Positions 34,165 to 43,900 of a stretch of 64,000 nucleotides of DNA are shown one piece after another. The notes under the pieces are model-generated. The model did not search any database. It was given only the letters and a program-made list of their open reading frames with translations, and was not told the DNA's origin. A program made the position numbers and the translations under genes. Source of the stretch: Alphaproteobacteria bacterium (GTDB lineage Bacteria; Pseudomonadota; Alphaproteobacteria; RF32; CAG-239); the NCBI GenBank assembly GCA_015062305.1, contig SUUX01000001.1:90808-154807 (forward strand), in the 5' to 3' direction. Position 1 is the stretch's first letter. Every line of letters begins with the position of its first letter.

Positions 34165-34542
34165 TTATCTCCAATTAATTCTTGCTTTGCCTGTATTTCC
34201 TAAACGTCTGCATCTTTCGACTGTTACTGGTGATCTTTCTGTGTTAGATGGAAGTTCTGCCATCCTTTTTTCGTATTCATCTCGGTTTATTAAAGCTTGA
34301 CCTATTTGCATTTTTAATAGAGGTTGAGATTTGAAATCTTTGTCAAACGTCAAGATATGTTGACCGGCATGCATTGTATTGATATAATTGCGCAACTGTA
34401 ATAAGTCTTCAGAAGAATTAGTGTTAAAATTTGGCAAGACAGCGTCTTCGCCTTGCGTTAATCTTTTGAATTCTTGGCTTGCAAAAAACTTTCTGCAACG
34501 ATCTATATATTCATTGTTATTTATATCACCTTTTGTGTGCAT
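34165..34542 (-). CDS. Hypothetical 125-aa soluble protein
   Basis: No family was recognised. The protein is hydrophilic and probably mostly helical, with no signal or membrane segment. Visible stretches include 'YIDRCRKFFASQEFKRL', 'LLQLRNYINTMHAGQHIL' and a basic C-terminus 'VERCRRLGNTGKARINWR'. The track start at 34674 is replaced by 34542 because AGGAG lies at proper spacing and the upstream part would read through the neighbouring gene's terminator. The gene is monocistronic between two hairpin terminators, in the accessory stretch after tRNA-Ser. Confidence 0.6.
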   Translation of the reverse strand: MHTKGDINNNEYIDRCRKFFASQEFKRLTQGEDAVLPNFNTNSSEDLLQLRNYINTMHAGQHILTFDKDFKSQPLLKMQIGQALINRDEYEKRMAELPSNTERSPVTVERCRRLGNTGKARINWR

Positions 34543-34606
34543 ACCATGCTCTCCTATCTTATATTGTTTTATTATATAATATTTATCATGGGTCGACAAG
34601 TACAAA

Positions 34607-34638
34607 AAAACCTGCAGGTGCAAAGACCGGCAGGTTTT
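34607..34638 (-). terminator. Intrinsic terminator of the CoaD/HD-like gene
   Basis: AAAACCTGC and GCAGGTTTT form a 9-bp stem around a 14-nt loop; read on the minus strand it is followed by a T run (TTTTTTTG), placed just after the stop at 34658. Confidence 0.8.
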
Positions 34639-34657
34639 GTTGTAAGAATAATCAGCC

Positions 34658-35767
34658 TTATTTTGAAGAACCAAAGAGTTTTTTGTGAAGGAAAACGGCG
34701 TTTTCGAGTTCTAATTCTGAAAAAAGATGGGTTTGCTCCAGATATTGCATTGGATCTGCCATGTTTGAATAGAACGGAACTTTTGTTTTGCCACAATCTT
34801 GGGATCTAACAATTCGGCGATAAAGAGGATAATTCTCCTCATCTGTCAACAGAAGAAGATCACAACGAACAATAAGTTGTTGGTTATCTGTCAGTTGTGT
34901 CGGCACAGATGAATAGTCCATAGCCAGAATACACTGTTTGATTTCTTCTACATCTGAAAAAGAGATGTTTTTTTCTACCCATACGGCGCTCTCTGCCGGT
35001 GTATCACAAACATCACGCAAAAACATAGCTCTAACCACAGAAGTGGGAATTTGCTCTATGCGCTTGAGAGCCAACTCTATATGCAATCGATTTAGCATAT
35101 AGGCAACATGAGTAAAATTGCAACACCTACGATTACCATAGATGGCGTTTAGCTTTTCCCAAAGCTTATCCTGCTTGCTAAAGTAGCGCTGGAATGGTCT
35201 TTTGAGATAGTAACTCATCATGCGGTTGTGTACTCGCGGTGTGACATGGTGAAGAGCCTGGATATATTCGCCACGTTCACACAAGTGTTTTGACAACGAA
35301 GAAGACATGTGAGCAACCTCTGCATTGGTAGATTCCAAAATATAATCTTTGGACTTAAGCGGATAGTTGCGAATACGGAACTGACTTAGAATGGTATTCC
35401 GGAGTTCTTCCTCCACATGGATATCAAATTCATTACGGATTCCTCGCACCATCACGCTGGCATTGTGAAGAATGGCGGCATCGACAGTTTCTCCTTCGAT
35501 AGGCACAACTTTGATGATGGACGGATCTTCCATAATGCGTCTGGCAACTTCTTGGCGAAATTGAACCGGACCATAGTCTAAATCCAAAAAGTCTTGAATT
35601 GTGTCTTTGACCATTTGAATTCGCTCTTGCAAGCTAAAATGACATGCTCCTGTGTTTTCTACTCCAATGATGATCTTTGGGTAGGCCTTTAGCACTCTGA
35701 TAACAATGTTTAGATGACCTCGGTTGGAGGTATCAAACAAACCTGAATAAAAAGCAATCTTTTTCAT
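34658..35767 (-). CDS. CoaD-like nucleotidyltransferase fused to a degenerate COG4339-type HD domain
   Basis: The 369-aa protein is more than twice the length of CoaD. Residues 1 to about 165 follow phosphopantetheine adenylyltransferase: 'FYSGLFDTSNRGHLNIVIRVL' with the GH of the nucleotidyltransferase HxGH motif at 17-18 (first His replaced by Asn), 'SLQERIQMVKDTI', 'MVRGIRNEFDIHVEEELRN', and 'STNAEVAHMSSSL' near the usual ISSS. From about 205 the pattern recalls COG4339 predicted HD hydrolases: 'LWEKLNAIYGNRRCCNFTHVAYML', 'AMFLRDVCDTPAESAVWV', 'QLIVRCDLLLLTDEENYPLYRRIV'. The metal-binding His of the HD is replaced (LRD). Such a fusion suggests a modified or regulatory role rather than housekeeping CoaD. 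A CoaD elsewhere in the genome is expected but not visible. Confidence 0.65.
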   Translation of the reverse strand: MKKIAFYSGLFDTSNRGHLNIVIRVLKAYPKIIIGVENTGACHFSLQERIQMVKDTIQDFLDLDYGPVQFRQEVARRIMEDPSIIKVVPIEGETVDAAILHNASVMVRGIRNEFDIHVEEELRNTILSQFRIRNYPLKSKDYILESTNAEVAHMSSSLSKHLCERGEYIQALHHVTPRVHNRMMSYYLKRPFQRYFSKQDKLWEKLNAIYGNRRCCNFTHVAYMLNRLHIELALKRIEQIPTSVVRAMFLRDVCDTPAESAVWVEKNISFSDVEEIKQCILAMDYSSVPTQLTDNQQLIVRCDLLLLTDEENYPLYRRIVRSQDCGKTKVPFYSNMADPMQYLEQTHLFSELELENAVFLHKKLFGSSK

Positions 35768-35801
35768 AGGCTTATATTTTTATAAAAATAACATTAATAA
35801 C

Positions 35802-35821
35802 TATTTTGTTCGCACAAAATA
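35802..35821. promoter_or_regulatory. 8-bp inverted repeat, possible operator
   Basis: TATTTTGT-tcgc-ACAAAATA is a perfect palindrome 35 nt upstream of the CoaD/HD-like start, in the divergent gap with the 62-aa ORF. It could bind a regulator; no T-run supports a terminator role on the minus strand. Confidence 0.4.
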
Positions 35822-35872
35822 TAGGTTTTTTCGCTATTGGTCAATACAAAAATTTTTATTGAATATTATTTG

Positions 35873-35901
35873 TTGACAAAATAGACAATTTGTGGCATAT
35901 T
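35873..35901 (+). promoter_or_regulatory. Promoter of the 62-aa ORF
   Basis: A consensus TTGACA is followed by a 17-nt spacer and CATATT, about 43 nt before the ATG at 35944. Confidence 0.65.
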
Positions 35902-35943
35902 CTGTGTAATTTAAAAATTTTTATTATATTAAATCTATAGACA

Positions 35944-36132
35944 ATGCTAAAAAATGTGAAAGATGTTGTCAGTTTTCTGGATGAAGCCGGCATCATAAGA
36001 AGTGAAATTAAACAGGTAAGCCTTCCCAAAATCAAAAATCCTTTATGGCGAATCAAAGGAATATCTCGATATTTTTTTATCGACCAGGAAGGAAACCTCA
36101 TCAAAACAGAAACTATAGGAGCTTCAGCTTAA
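35944..36132 (+). CDS. Small hypothetical 62-aa protein
   Basis: No family was recognised. The ORF encodes a mixed, mildly basic soluble peptide ('VVSFLDEAGIIRSEIKQVSLPKI', 'ISRYFFIDQEGNLIKTE') whose alternating pattern is protein-like. The last third resembles a strand-turn-strand. Support for expression is contextual: a TTGACA-type promoter 43 nt upstream and an intrinsic terminator overlapping the stop codon frame it precisely. The Shine-Dalgarno sequence is weak. It could also be a structured small RNA with an incidental ORF. Confidence 0.55.
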   Translation: MLKNVKDVVSFLDEAGIIRSEIKQVSLPKIKNPLWRIKGISRYFFIDQEGNLIKTETIGASA

Positions 36133-36153
36133 TGCTGACCTCCTATTTTTTTT
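36115..36153 (+). terminator. Intrinsic terminator overlapping the 62-aa ORF stop
   Basis: ATAGGAG pairs with CTCCTAT, and an inner CAGC/GCTG pair extends the stem; eight or more T residues follow. The TAA stop lies in the loop. Confidence 0.85.
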
Positions 36154-36225
36154 GTTTATCTATGGTAGAATATTTTTTGGCAGTTTCAAAGCCACAAACA
36201 ATACAAGACAATGCAATAATTACTT

Positions 36226-36627
36226 TTACAAACCCCACCTGTAGTCTCCCCTGCTATCGGCAACACAGGCATCTCCATTGAAACTAAAATTACTAATAAT
36301 GCCATTTATGATGGTAAAACTGGTTTTGCAATAATAAGTGCTATAGCGTGGTTGATCTGACAAACCAATATCTGGTGTAGCTATGGCTGAATATGCAATA
36401 CTATTGGAATATGGTTGGTATCCTTGAGGGTGTTTTGAAAAATGCAAATATGTGATAACTTTTTCTTGTGGTGTGACATAAAAACTGTTACGAGGATATC
36501 CCCAAGACTGAAAAAGGCGTTCTTCTGACTGGCCAATCCATGGTTGCAACTCATCAGAATATGAAATATTGTTGCCGGCACAGCTAATTATTATCAGACA
36601 AATAAAGTATGTGACATATTTTTTCAT
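36226..36627 (-). CDS. Small lipoprotein, weakly BamE/SmpA-like
   Basis: The 133-aa product has a lipoprotein signal with lipobox 'LIIISCAGN' and a short domain beginning 'WIGQSEERLFQSWGYPRNSF'. That phrase recalls the 'G...e.l...wG.P' opening of BamE/SmpA-like and related small outer-membrane lipoproteins. Later it has 'YCKTSFTIINGIISNFSFNGDAC', a common strand pattern with two Cys. The start at 36627 is chosen over 36657 because AGGAG lies upstream and the lipobox is then placed normally. It follows hflX by a short gap on the same strand. The BamE comparison is only suggestive. Confidence 0.6.
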   Translation of the reverse strand: MKKYVTYFICLIIISCAGNNISYSDELQPWIGQSEERLFQSWGYPRNSFYVTPQEKVITYLHFSKHPQGYQPYSNSIAYSAIATPDIGLSDQPRYSTYYCKTSFTIINGIISNFSFNGDACVADSRGDYRWGL

Positions 36628-36670
36628 AACTAAATCTCCTGTTGAAGATGTAGTCAATGAGTTTTTGATT

Positions 36671-37960
36671 TTAAAGGTTTTTGAGTATTTTTTGGAGTTT
36701 GGCGGCTGATGATTTGCAAATACGCACCTTTAAGATGGTGGAATCTTCGTGATGACGACAAGAAAGAACCTCTGAATTGGCGTATATCCATGCAATGCTT
36801 TTGCCATCGTATGACGGAACTGAAAATTCGATAACCTCGTAGTCTATGGCCAAGCGGTCATCTAGCAATTTGAGAAACTCTTGACACCCCTCCCCGCTAT
36901 AAGCCGAGACAAGCAATGCCTTGGAATGTGATGATAATTTTTGTTTATCTTCTGAAGACAATAAATCTACTTTGTTGAGCAACTCAATATAACGCTTATC
37001 TTCTTCAATATTTTGTAAACCAATATTTTTCAGAACCTTTAGCACATCTTGTCGTTGTTCTTTGCTGTTTGGGTTGGCAATATCTCTGACATGGACAATG
37101 ATATCTGCTTCCAAAACTTCTTCTAACGTTGCTCTGAAGGCCATTACCAATTCATGAGGCAAATCTGAGATGAAACCAACAGTATCTGATAAAATAGCCA
37201 AACGGCCTGAAGGCAACGTTATCTTGCGAAGAGTGGTGTCTAAGGTGGCAAACAACATATCTTTGGCCAAAACAGAACCCTGTGATAAATAATTGAACAA
37301 TGATGATTTGCCGGCGTTGGTATAACCGACCAGTGCCACAACAGGATATGGAACACGTTGACGTGAAGAACGCTGGATTTTGCGAGTTTGGCGAACTTTT
37401 TCTAAATCTTTTTTAATGCGCAGGATTTTGTCATCTATAATTCTTCTATCTAACTCTATTTGTGTTTCTCCGGGACCACCTAAAAATCCGGCACCACCTC
37501 GTTGGCGCTCCAAGTGTGTCCAGCTTCTGACCAAACGACTGCGCTGGTAGCTCAGATGTGCGAGTTCTACCTGCAATTTTCCCTCGTTAGTTTGGGCTCT
37601 TTCTCCAAAAATCTCTAAGATTAGAGCTGTACGGTCAATGACCTTAATTTGCATAAATTTTTCAAGATTGCGTTGTTGAATGGGACTAAGGGAGCTATCT
37701 ACAACCATAAGCTCTATACCCAAAGCAACAAACTCTGTTCGTAGACGCTCTAACACCCCTTGCCCTAGTAATGTTGAGGGTTTGGCTGAGCGTATTTTGA
37801 TAATCTCTTGATATTCTACAGTTAAGTTTATGGCACAAGCCAAACCAACAGCCTCTTCTAATCTGGCTTCAGAAGATAAACTAATCTTTGCATCTGCAAT
37901 ATCGGGAAAAATTACAGCTGCTTTGGTGACCGGGTGAGAATTAAATTCTATTAGTGACAA
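36671..37960 (-). CDS. hflX: GTPase HflX
   Basis: HflX is a ribosome-associated GTPase that splits stalled or heat-damaged 70S ribosomes. The 429-aa protein has the HflX N-terminal domain ('IKIRSAKPSTLLGQGVLERL', 'VVDSSLSPIQQRNLEKFM') and the linker 'ERQRGGAGFLGGPGETQIELDRR'. The G domain follows with 'ALVGYTNAGKSSLFNYLS' (G1), 'LDTTLRKI' (G2), 'LSDTVGFISDLPH' (G3) and 'NKVDLL' (G4). It starts 1 nt after hfq; the hfq-hflX pair is conserved in alphaproteobacteria. Confidence 0.97.
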   Translation of the reverse strand: MSLIEFNSHPVTKAAVIFPDIADAKISLSSEARLEEAVGLACAINLTVEYQEIIKIRSAKPSTLLGQGVLERLRTEFVALGIELMVVDSSLSPIQQRNLEKFMQIKVIDRTALILEIFGERAQTNEGKLQVELAHLSYQRSRLVRSWTHLERQRGGAGFLGGPGETQIELDRRIIDDKILRIKKDLEKVRQTRKIQRSSRQRVPYPVVALVGYTNAGKSSLFNYLSQGSVLAKDMLFATLDTTLRKITLPSGRLAILSDTVGFISDLPHELVMAFRATLEEVLEADIIVHVRDIANPNSKEQRQDVLKVLKNIGLQNIEEDKRYIELLNKVDLLSSEDKQKLSSHSKALLVSAYSGEGCQEFLKLLDDRLAIDYEVIEFSVPSYDGKSIAWIYANSEVLSCRHHEDSTILKVRICKSSAAKLQKILKNL

Positions 37961-37961
37961 T

Positions 37962-38183
37962 TTATTTTGAAATTTCTACGTCAATTGCATCTGCCGGCAT
38001 GATAGTAGATACGGCATGCTTATATATCAACTGAGTGTGACCATCACGACGAAGCAACAATGATGCATCGTCAAACCAAGTGATAATCCCTTGTAACTTT
38101 ACACCATTTACCAAAAATACGGTAACAGATACTTCATTATCACGGATATTGCCTAAAAAATCGGCTTGAACATTTTGAGACAT
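37962..38183 (-). CDS. hfq: RNA chaperone Hfq
   Basis: Hfq is a hexameric Sm-like RNA chaperone that promotes sRNA-mRNA pairing. The 73-aa protein contains Sm1 ('[37 protein letters not shown]') and Sm2 ('[12 protein letters not shown]', matching the YKHA/STI signature). It lacks a long disordered C-terminal tail, as usual in alphaproteobacteria. It lies between trkA and hflX on one strand. Its presence shows that trans-acting sRNA regulation is likely in this organism. Confidence 0.97.
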   Translation of the reverse strand: MSQNVQADFLGNIRDNEVSVTVFLVNGVKLQGIITWFDDASLLLRRDGHTQLIYKHAVSTIMPADAIDVEISK

Positions 38184-38252
38184 AGGATTTTCCTTCTTTA
38201 TTATTTATTGCTCTTTAATTCTAACAACATTTTTTTTAATTAGTAAAGCTTT

Positions 38253-39611
38253 TTAAGAAAAAATATTTTCAGCATAGCGAATAACCGAAGAATCTACATA
38301 TAGCAATATGTTGTCCCCAGATAATAATGTGGTGGTGGGATCGGGATATATCTTCTCGGAACCTCTGATGATTAAGAATATGCGACTTTGTTTGGGAAGA
38401 TTTAAAGAGCCTATTTTTTTGCCGTTACATAAATCTTCGGCCTCTATCTTTATCTCCCATATTTCTCCATGGCCTCGGCTTACAGCATAAGCTTCTTGCA
38501 ACTTGACACGACGAAGTTCTTTGAGAATCTTGGAAATAGTCACCGAACGTTTGTCGATGAGTGTGCTGTCACCAATATTGAATACCATATTGCTATATGA
38601 TGGGGTATTGACCACAGAAATGGTGTTGGTTACTCCTCTTTTGGCAGATAAAAGAGAGGCAAGCAAATTATCTTTATCACTTGGTGTTACTGCTATGGCA
38701 ACATCTGTGTGATTGATATCTGCTTCATTTAGAATAATATCACTAAGCATTTCTCCATTGATTACTACCGCATTGGGCAGTTCTCGTGCCAGATATCTGG
38801 CATTGTCCAAATTTTCTTCTATTATTTTGTAGCTTATAATACTGTCTTCAAGCTCAATAAGTTGTCCTAAATGCTCGGCAATAGCATTGCCTCCAAAAAT
38901 GAGAACTCTTTCATTTGTTGTCTTTTCGGCACCAAATGCGTTTATTACATCGTATGCATGATGCATATCTGTATATAAATTTATCTCATCGCCAGAAGAC
39001 AGGATATCATACGCCTCCGGTATAAAACAACGCCCGTCCCTAATGATGGAAACGATTGCAATGTCTAAATTGTCATCTTGACGATAAAGCTGGTTGAGAG
39101 GAACGTTTAATAACGGACAGTTTGCTGAAAGTTTTAGACTTAAAACACATCCCTGTTTATCTAATACCGGCAATATTCCTCTGCACCCTGGATATTTGAT
39201 GATCTGTAAAATATTTTCAGATACTTCTATATCCGGTGATATAATCAAATCTATTGGCAAGTGTTTATCATTGTACATAGCTCCCCAAATAGGATCTAAA
39301 AAAACATCACTATCTATTCTGGCAATTTTGCGGGGAATATCAAACAACGTATATGCAATTTGGCAAGCCATCATATTAACTTCGTCTACGTTTGTGACTG
39401 CCAAAATTAAATCTGCATCTTTTGCGCCTGCTCTTTCTAAAATATCGGGATGAGAAGCCTCTCCAAACACAGGCAAAATATCAAATTCTGTAGAAATCTC
39501 GTCTAGGCGCCGTTGATTGTTGTCTACAACGGCAATGTCATTGTTGCCTTGAACCAAATAGCTGACAATGCTTTGCCCTATGCTACCGGCTCCACATACG
39601 ATTATTTTCAA
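38253..39611 (-). CDS. trkA: Trk system potassium transporter TrkA
   Basis: TrkA is the cytosolic NAD(H)-binding gating subunit of the Trk K+ channel whose TrkH partner is at 18476-19909. The 452-aa protein has two RCK_N domains: 'KIIVCGAGSIGQSIVSYLV...DIAVVDNN' at the N-terminus and 'RVLIFGGNAIAEHLGQLI' at about 234. Each is followed by an RCK_C domain. It overlaps the dus stop by 4 nt at its 5' end and precedes hfq by about 70 nt, the standard trkA-hfq-hflX alphaproteobacterial order, although ntrX/ntrY-type regulators usually upstream are replaced by dus here. Confidence 0.96.
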   Translation of the reverse strand: MKIIVCGAGSIGQSIVSYLVQGNNDIAVVDNNQRRLDEISTEFDILPVFGEASHPDILERAGAKDADLILAVTNVDEVNMMACQIAYTLFDIPRKIARIDSDVFLDPIWGAMYNDKHLPIDLIISPDIEVSENILQIIKYPGCRGILPVLDKQGCVLSLKLSANCPLLNVPLNQLYRQDDNLDIAIVSIIRDGRCFIPEAYDILSSGDEINLYTDMHHAYDVINAFGAEKTTNERVLIFGGNAIAEHLGQLIELEDSIISYKIIEENLDNARYLARELPNAVVINGEMLSDIILNEADINHTDVAIAVTPSDKDNLLASLLSAKRGVTNTISVVNTPSYSNMVFNIGDSTLIDKRSVTISKILKELRRVKLQEAYAVSRGHGEIWEIKIEAEDLCNGKKIGSLNLPKQSRIFLIIRGSEKIYPDPTTTLLSGDNILLYVDSSVIRYAENIFS

Positions 39612-40582
39612 CAGTTTTCTCCTTCTATATAGGTATCAAAAAAACGATTAATCTCAGTATAAGCAGCTTCTAGATTATCTATGCGAACATAGGCTTCTCT
39701 GAACTTGCGGGCATCTCTCATGTTTTTGCAGTACCAACAAACATATTTGCGAGATAAGCCTAGAGCCAAACGCTCACCATAATACTCTACTAAATATTTT
39801 ATATGGGTGAGCAAGGTCTGTTTAACAAGGGCTGTCGGTATGGGTGTGGGTTCTTGATTGTGACTCAAATATGCATCTATTTGCGAAATAAGCCACGGCA
39901 TACCTAATGCTGCTCTGCCAACCATCACGCCATCGGCTTTGGTATATTCTAGCATTTGTTGTGCGCTTTGGGCCGAACAAACATCTCCGTTGCCAATTAC
40001 AGGGATTTTTACGGCATCTTTAACCGCTGCAATAATATCCCAATCTGCAGTGCCAGAATAAAATTCTGAGCGAGTGCGACCATGAACAGTAATATATGCA
40101 GCTCCACTATCTTCACACATTTTGGCAAATTCAACAGCATTTACATGATTGCAATCCCAACCTTTGCGAAATTTGATGCTAACTTTTAGCGAAGTTGCTT
40201 TGACAACCGTTTGTATTATTTGAGAGGCCAATTTGATATCGGTCATAAGGTGTGAGCCTGACTTGTTGGCTATAATTTTTTTGACAGGGCAGCCCATATT
40301 TATGTCTAGAGAATGAGCTCCTAATTCTGCGGCTAATTTGGCTGCCTCATCAAATAGAGCCAAGTCGCTGCCAACCAACTGAACAACCACCGGATATGGC
40401 TCGTCTCTGACATCTGCTATGCGATATGTTTTGGGGTTTTTACGTGAAAGAGCATTGATTGCCACCATTTCTGATACAATATTGCCACCCCCGAAAGAGG
40501 CTGTCAGCTTGCGCAGCGGTTTGTCGGTGATACCGGCCATGGGGGCTAAAAAAACTTTGCTCTCAAAATCTAATATCTGCAT
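39608..40582 (-). CDS. dusB: tRNA-dihydrouridine synthase (DusB/NifR3 family)
   Basis: Dus enzymes reduce uridines in tRNA D loops using FMN and NADPH. The 324-aa protein has 'FLAPMAGITDKPLR' for FMN binding, 'VVQLVGSDLALFDEAAKLAAELGAHSLDINMGCPVKKI' containing the catalytic Cys, and 'ITVHGRTRSEFYSG', 'IPVIGNGDVCS' and 'DGVMVGRAALGMPWL'. These match the DusB/NifR3 group rather than DusA or DusC. It overlaps trkA by 4 nt and directly abuts the preceding hypothetical gene. Confidence 0.94.
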   Translation of the reverse strand: MQILDFESKVFLAPMAGITDKPLRKLTASFGGGNIVSEMVAINALSRKNPKTYRIADVRDEPYPVVVQLVGSDLALFDEAAKLAAELGAHSLDINMGCPVKKIIANKSGSHLMTDIKLASQIIQTVVKATSLKVSIKFRKGWDCNHVNAVEFAKMCEDSGAAYITVHGRTRSEFYSGTADWDIIAAVKDAVKIPVIGNGDVCSAQSAQQMLEYTKADGVMVGRAALGMPWLISQIDAYLSHNQEPTPIPTALVKQTLLTHIKYLVEYYGERLALGLSRKYVCWYCKNMRDARKFREAYVRIDNLEAAYTEINRFFDTYIEGENC

Positions 40583-40924
40583 TTATACCTTAAAGTCAAA
40601 TTCTCGGTTATTCTTAAACATAAAATCTATTAAAACGGTTGGCTCTTTGAGTGCATCTCTAACCTGTTGATATGATGTTGTTGCATATAAATTCTCAGAC
40701 AAAGATGGAGAGCCGCTCGTTTGTAACGTCCAGCTTATATTTTCTGGCAATAGCTGATAGGCATAGTTCTCTATACGGTTGTAATAATATCTGTATTCTT
40801 CTGTTGATGTTTCGGCAAAATTTGCTCTATCAGAGGAACTTTGCTTGAGTTTTATGCGATCTACAGAAGAATATATTTGGTCTTGTAGATTGTTGAAGTA
40901 ATTGTTTAGGTTTAATCTGCTCAT
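40583..40924 (-). CDS. Hypothetical 113-aa soluble protein
   Basis: No family was recognised. The protein is hydrophilic, Asn/Tyr/Ser-rich and without signal or membrane segments: 'LNLNNYFNNLQDQIYSSVDRIKLKQ', 'EEYRYYYNRIENYAYQLL', then 'VRDALKEPTVLIDFMFKNNREFDFKV'. It lies 9 nt after the giant coiled-coil gene and its stop directly precedes the dus start codon, so it is translated with both. Its position suggests it may be functionally tied to the coiled-coil protein, which is inference. Confidence 0.75.
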   Translation of the reverse strand: MSRLNLNNYFNNLQDQIYSSVDRIKLKQSSSDRANFAETSTEEYRYYYNRIENYAYQLLPENISWTLQTSGSPSLSENLYATTSYQQVRDALKEPTVLIDFMFKNNREFDFKV

Positions 40925-40933
40925 TGATTAATA

Positions 40934-43900
40934 TTACTCCAACTTATCCATAATTTTGGCAAGAATGTAATAGAGTTTTCCGATATCGGCACCAGAGATA
41001 ACAGATAGTAACAAACCGGAATTCTCATGTTTTTTAGCAGCAGAAACCAAGAGCTCAAATTCTGCAAGATATGCATTTATTTGATTGCGGAAGTCACTGT
41101 TTTTCTCAAATTCTTTGCGAACAGCAGACATCTGTGTTTTGGTGATGTTGCGAGATAGATAACGAACAAAAACATCGGTATCGCCATTATAAAAACGTTT
41201 CCATAAATCATCTTCATCTTTGGGGTTGAATACCCTGTTGATGTCAACAGAAATACTTTCTAATTTTTCAATTATGGAACCAGCCTGCTTTAGGAAACCT
41301 TCAATCTGAATTCCTTGGTACGCAGTTGTAAGTGTTTTTAGGGTGTCATCTGCTTTGCGAGAATGCTCTCCAAGCTCTTTTATCTGATTGCTTATATTGT
41401 CTTTGAAGCGAATTGCATCTTTGATAATATTTTCGCTACTGATGTTGAAATTGTGACTTGTTTCCAACAATGTACCCATGGCACTATTTACTTTGCCTAC
41501 AGTATCATCTGTAGCGGCAACCAAAGCATTAGACTGTTTGATGAACACCTCTCCTGAACCCAAAATATCGTTAGATATGCGTTCGGCATTGGCGGCAATC
41601 TCACTGATTGATGCGCGGAGTTTATCTGCAGAATTGCTCATGTGTGTAGCACTAACCTTGGCCGCCTCTTCCATTTGCAGACCTAAATTCTTCAGATCCT
41701 TGCCTAAGCCTTTGACCTTATCATAGGCATCATTAGCTCTGTCTGCCAATTGGTTCGATGTGTCATTTAATACGGTATTAAAACAATCAACTAATTTTTT
41801 GGTATCGTTAGATATTTGTACCATTTTGTCTCTTTGAGCAGAGATGAGGCTGTTTATCTCTATTACTCCGGTACTGGTTTCGGCGGTAACGGTATTAAAT
41901 CCGGCAATATATTTCTCATATTCGCCAAATATACTACCAATTCTTTCAACTGATTGTTTTACTGCAACATCTAAGTCTTCGCTATTTTGAGTTAGTGAAA
42001 GGCTAACTTGATCCATACTCTTCATAGAGTTCTTAGATATCTTGCTCACATCTTCACCGGCCTTGATAAGTCGATCCCCCAGAACATCAAACTCATAGGC
42101 TAATTTTGTTGAAGTCTCAAATATATGATCTGCATTGCTATGGAAATTGTCATTTACCTCTTTCATTTTAAGAGAAATATTGGTTGTGGCATCAGAAAGA
42201 TATTTGAACTGTTGGGCCAATGATGCCTCGCCTAAACGACTTTGGGTTGCCAAAGTATTGGCAACTTCGGTTAACGAATTTGCCTGTTCGTTTAGGGCGT
42301 TATTAATTTCTTCACTCTGACTGCGTAATCTTACTGCAGCCAAATCAATATTCTTTGCGTGTTCATCAATCAATTTGTAAACACTGGCGCCGGTCTTGCT
42401 AAGTTCTGTTTCGGCGTTTTGAATATGTGTACAACTATCTTGCAGGCTAGAAACAGAGGAGCGTCCTTGTTCGTCAATACTCTTTGCGGCCTGTCCAAAT
42501 AATCCGATTTGTTCCTGAATTTTTTGAGAAATATCTTGAAGGTTTGCAGTAGTATCATCTACCATGGTTTTGATATTGCTATTTTTTGCTGCAACCATTG
42601 CCTCAATCTCTGACAATCTGTCAATAGAACGATGTGTATTGTTGACAACAGCCTCTGTGTGACGAGATGTATCTTCTTCTAACATGACCATACGAGAAAA
42701 TACCTTATCAGCACTTTGCTCTATAATGTTTACCTGCTTTTTGAGTGCATCACTCATCTCTTCGGCGTGGTCTGATATCTTATCACAAAAACTATAAAAC
42801 TCATTTTGTTGTTGCTTAAATAATGTATTGAGAGCTGCGGCTTTTTCATCAAATCCGGCAGCAACACCTGTGGTATATTCAGTGGTGCTACGAGAAATTT
42901 CGTGCAAAGCTTTAGTCTGAATATCGAAGTTATCGGCAGCCTTGCGGAAGCTTTCTAGAGATGTGTGAGTAGATTCATTAATAGCTTTGTTTTGCTGATT
43001 GAGAGAGGCTTCTATGCCGGCTACTCGTTCAGATACATTTTTGCTCAATAATTCCAGATTTTGGTTTTGGGTGTTTAACACACTTTCAAATTGTGTAACT
43101 TTGGCAAGTGTGCGGTTTGCCGAAGTATCAAATAAATTGGCTTGTTCAAACAAGTTGTCATTGATGGATTTGCTTTTGTTGATGACATCATTGCATGATA
43201 TTAACATATCGTTGATGTTTTCTTTGAGTTTTTCAACAGTAGAACTTGCATCAGATTGCAACTTAACAGAAACAGATGACAATTCATCCAGCTGACGTTT
43301 GAGTTCTATCTTGGTGTCTTCTACTTGGGCAGCACTAGAGGTAATGTTCTTATGTTGCTGAGCCAAGGAGGCCTCGCTTACCTGAGATTGAGCAACAACA
43401 ACAGCTGATGCCTCAGATAAATTATTGGCAAAGCGATTCATATTATCAGATGCATCATTCATTGCTTTAATGCTCTCATCGACTTTGAGGCAAATATTAT
43501 CACAAGCAGAATCTACTCCATTGTTCATGATGTTGATTTGCTCAACAACATCGGTTATCGTGTCTTTGATATGTTGGCGACGTGTTTGCAGATTGTCTCC
43601 GGCTTGTGTCATGGTTGTCATAGCTTCTTCGGTTAAACGTTGTAATACCTTCGTTTTTTCATCTAAAGAATCTATGTATACAATCAAATGCTCATTGGCC
43701 AGAGATGATTTGTTTTGCAGATTGTTGATGTTGTTCTCAAGTGCAACATCTGCTTTTTGAATAGAGTTGGCAACTTGGTCGGCAACATCATTAAGGTTGT
43801 GCACTTGAATTGATACGCTCTCTTCTAAATTGTTGCTGCGAACCATCAACTTGTCGATCTCTTGGGCTAAGAGATCTCCATGGTTAGACAGTTTTTTATT

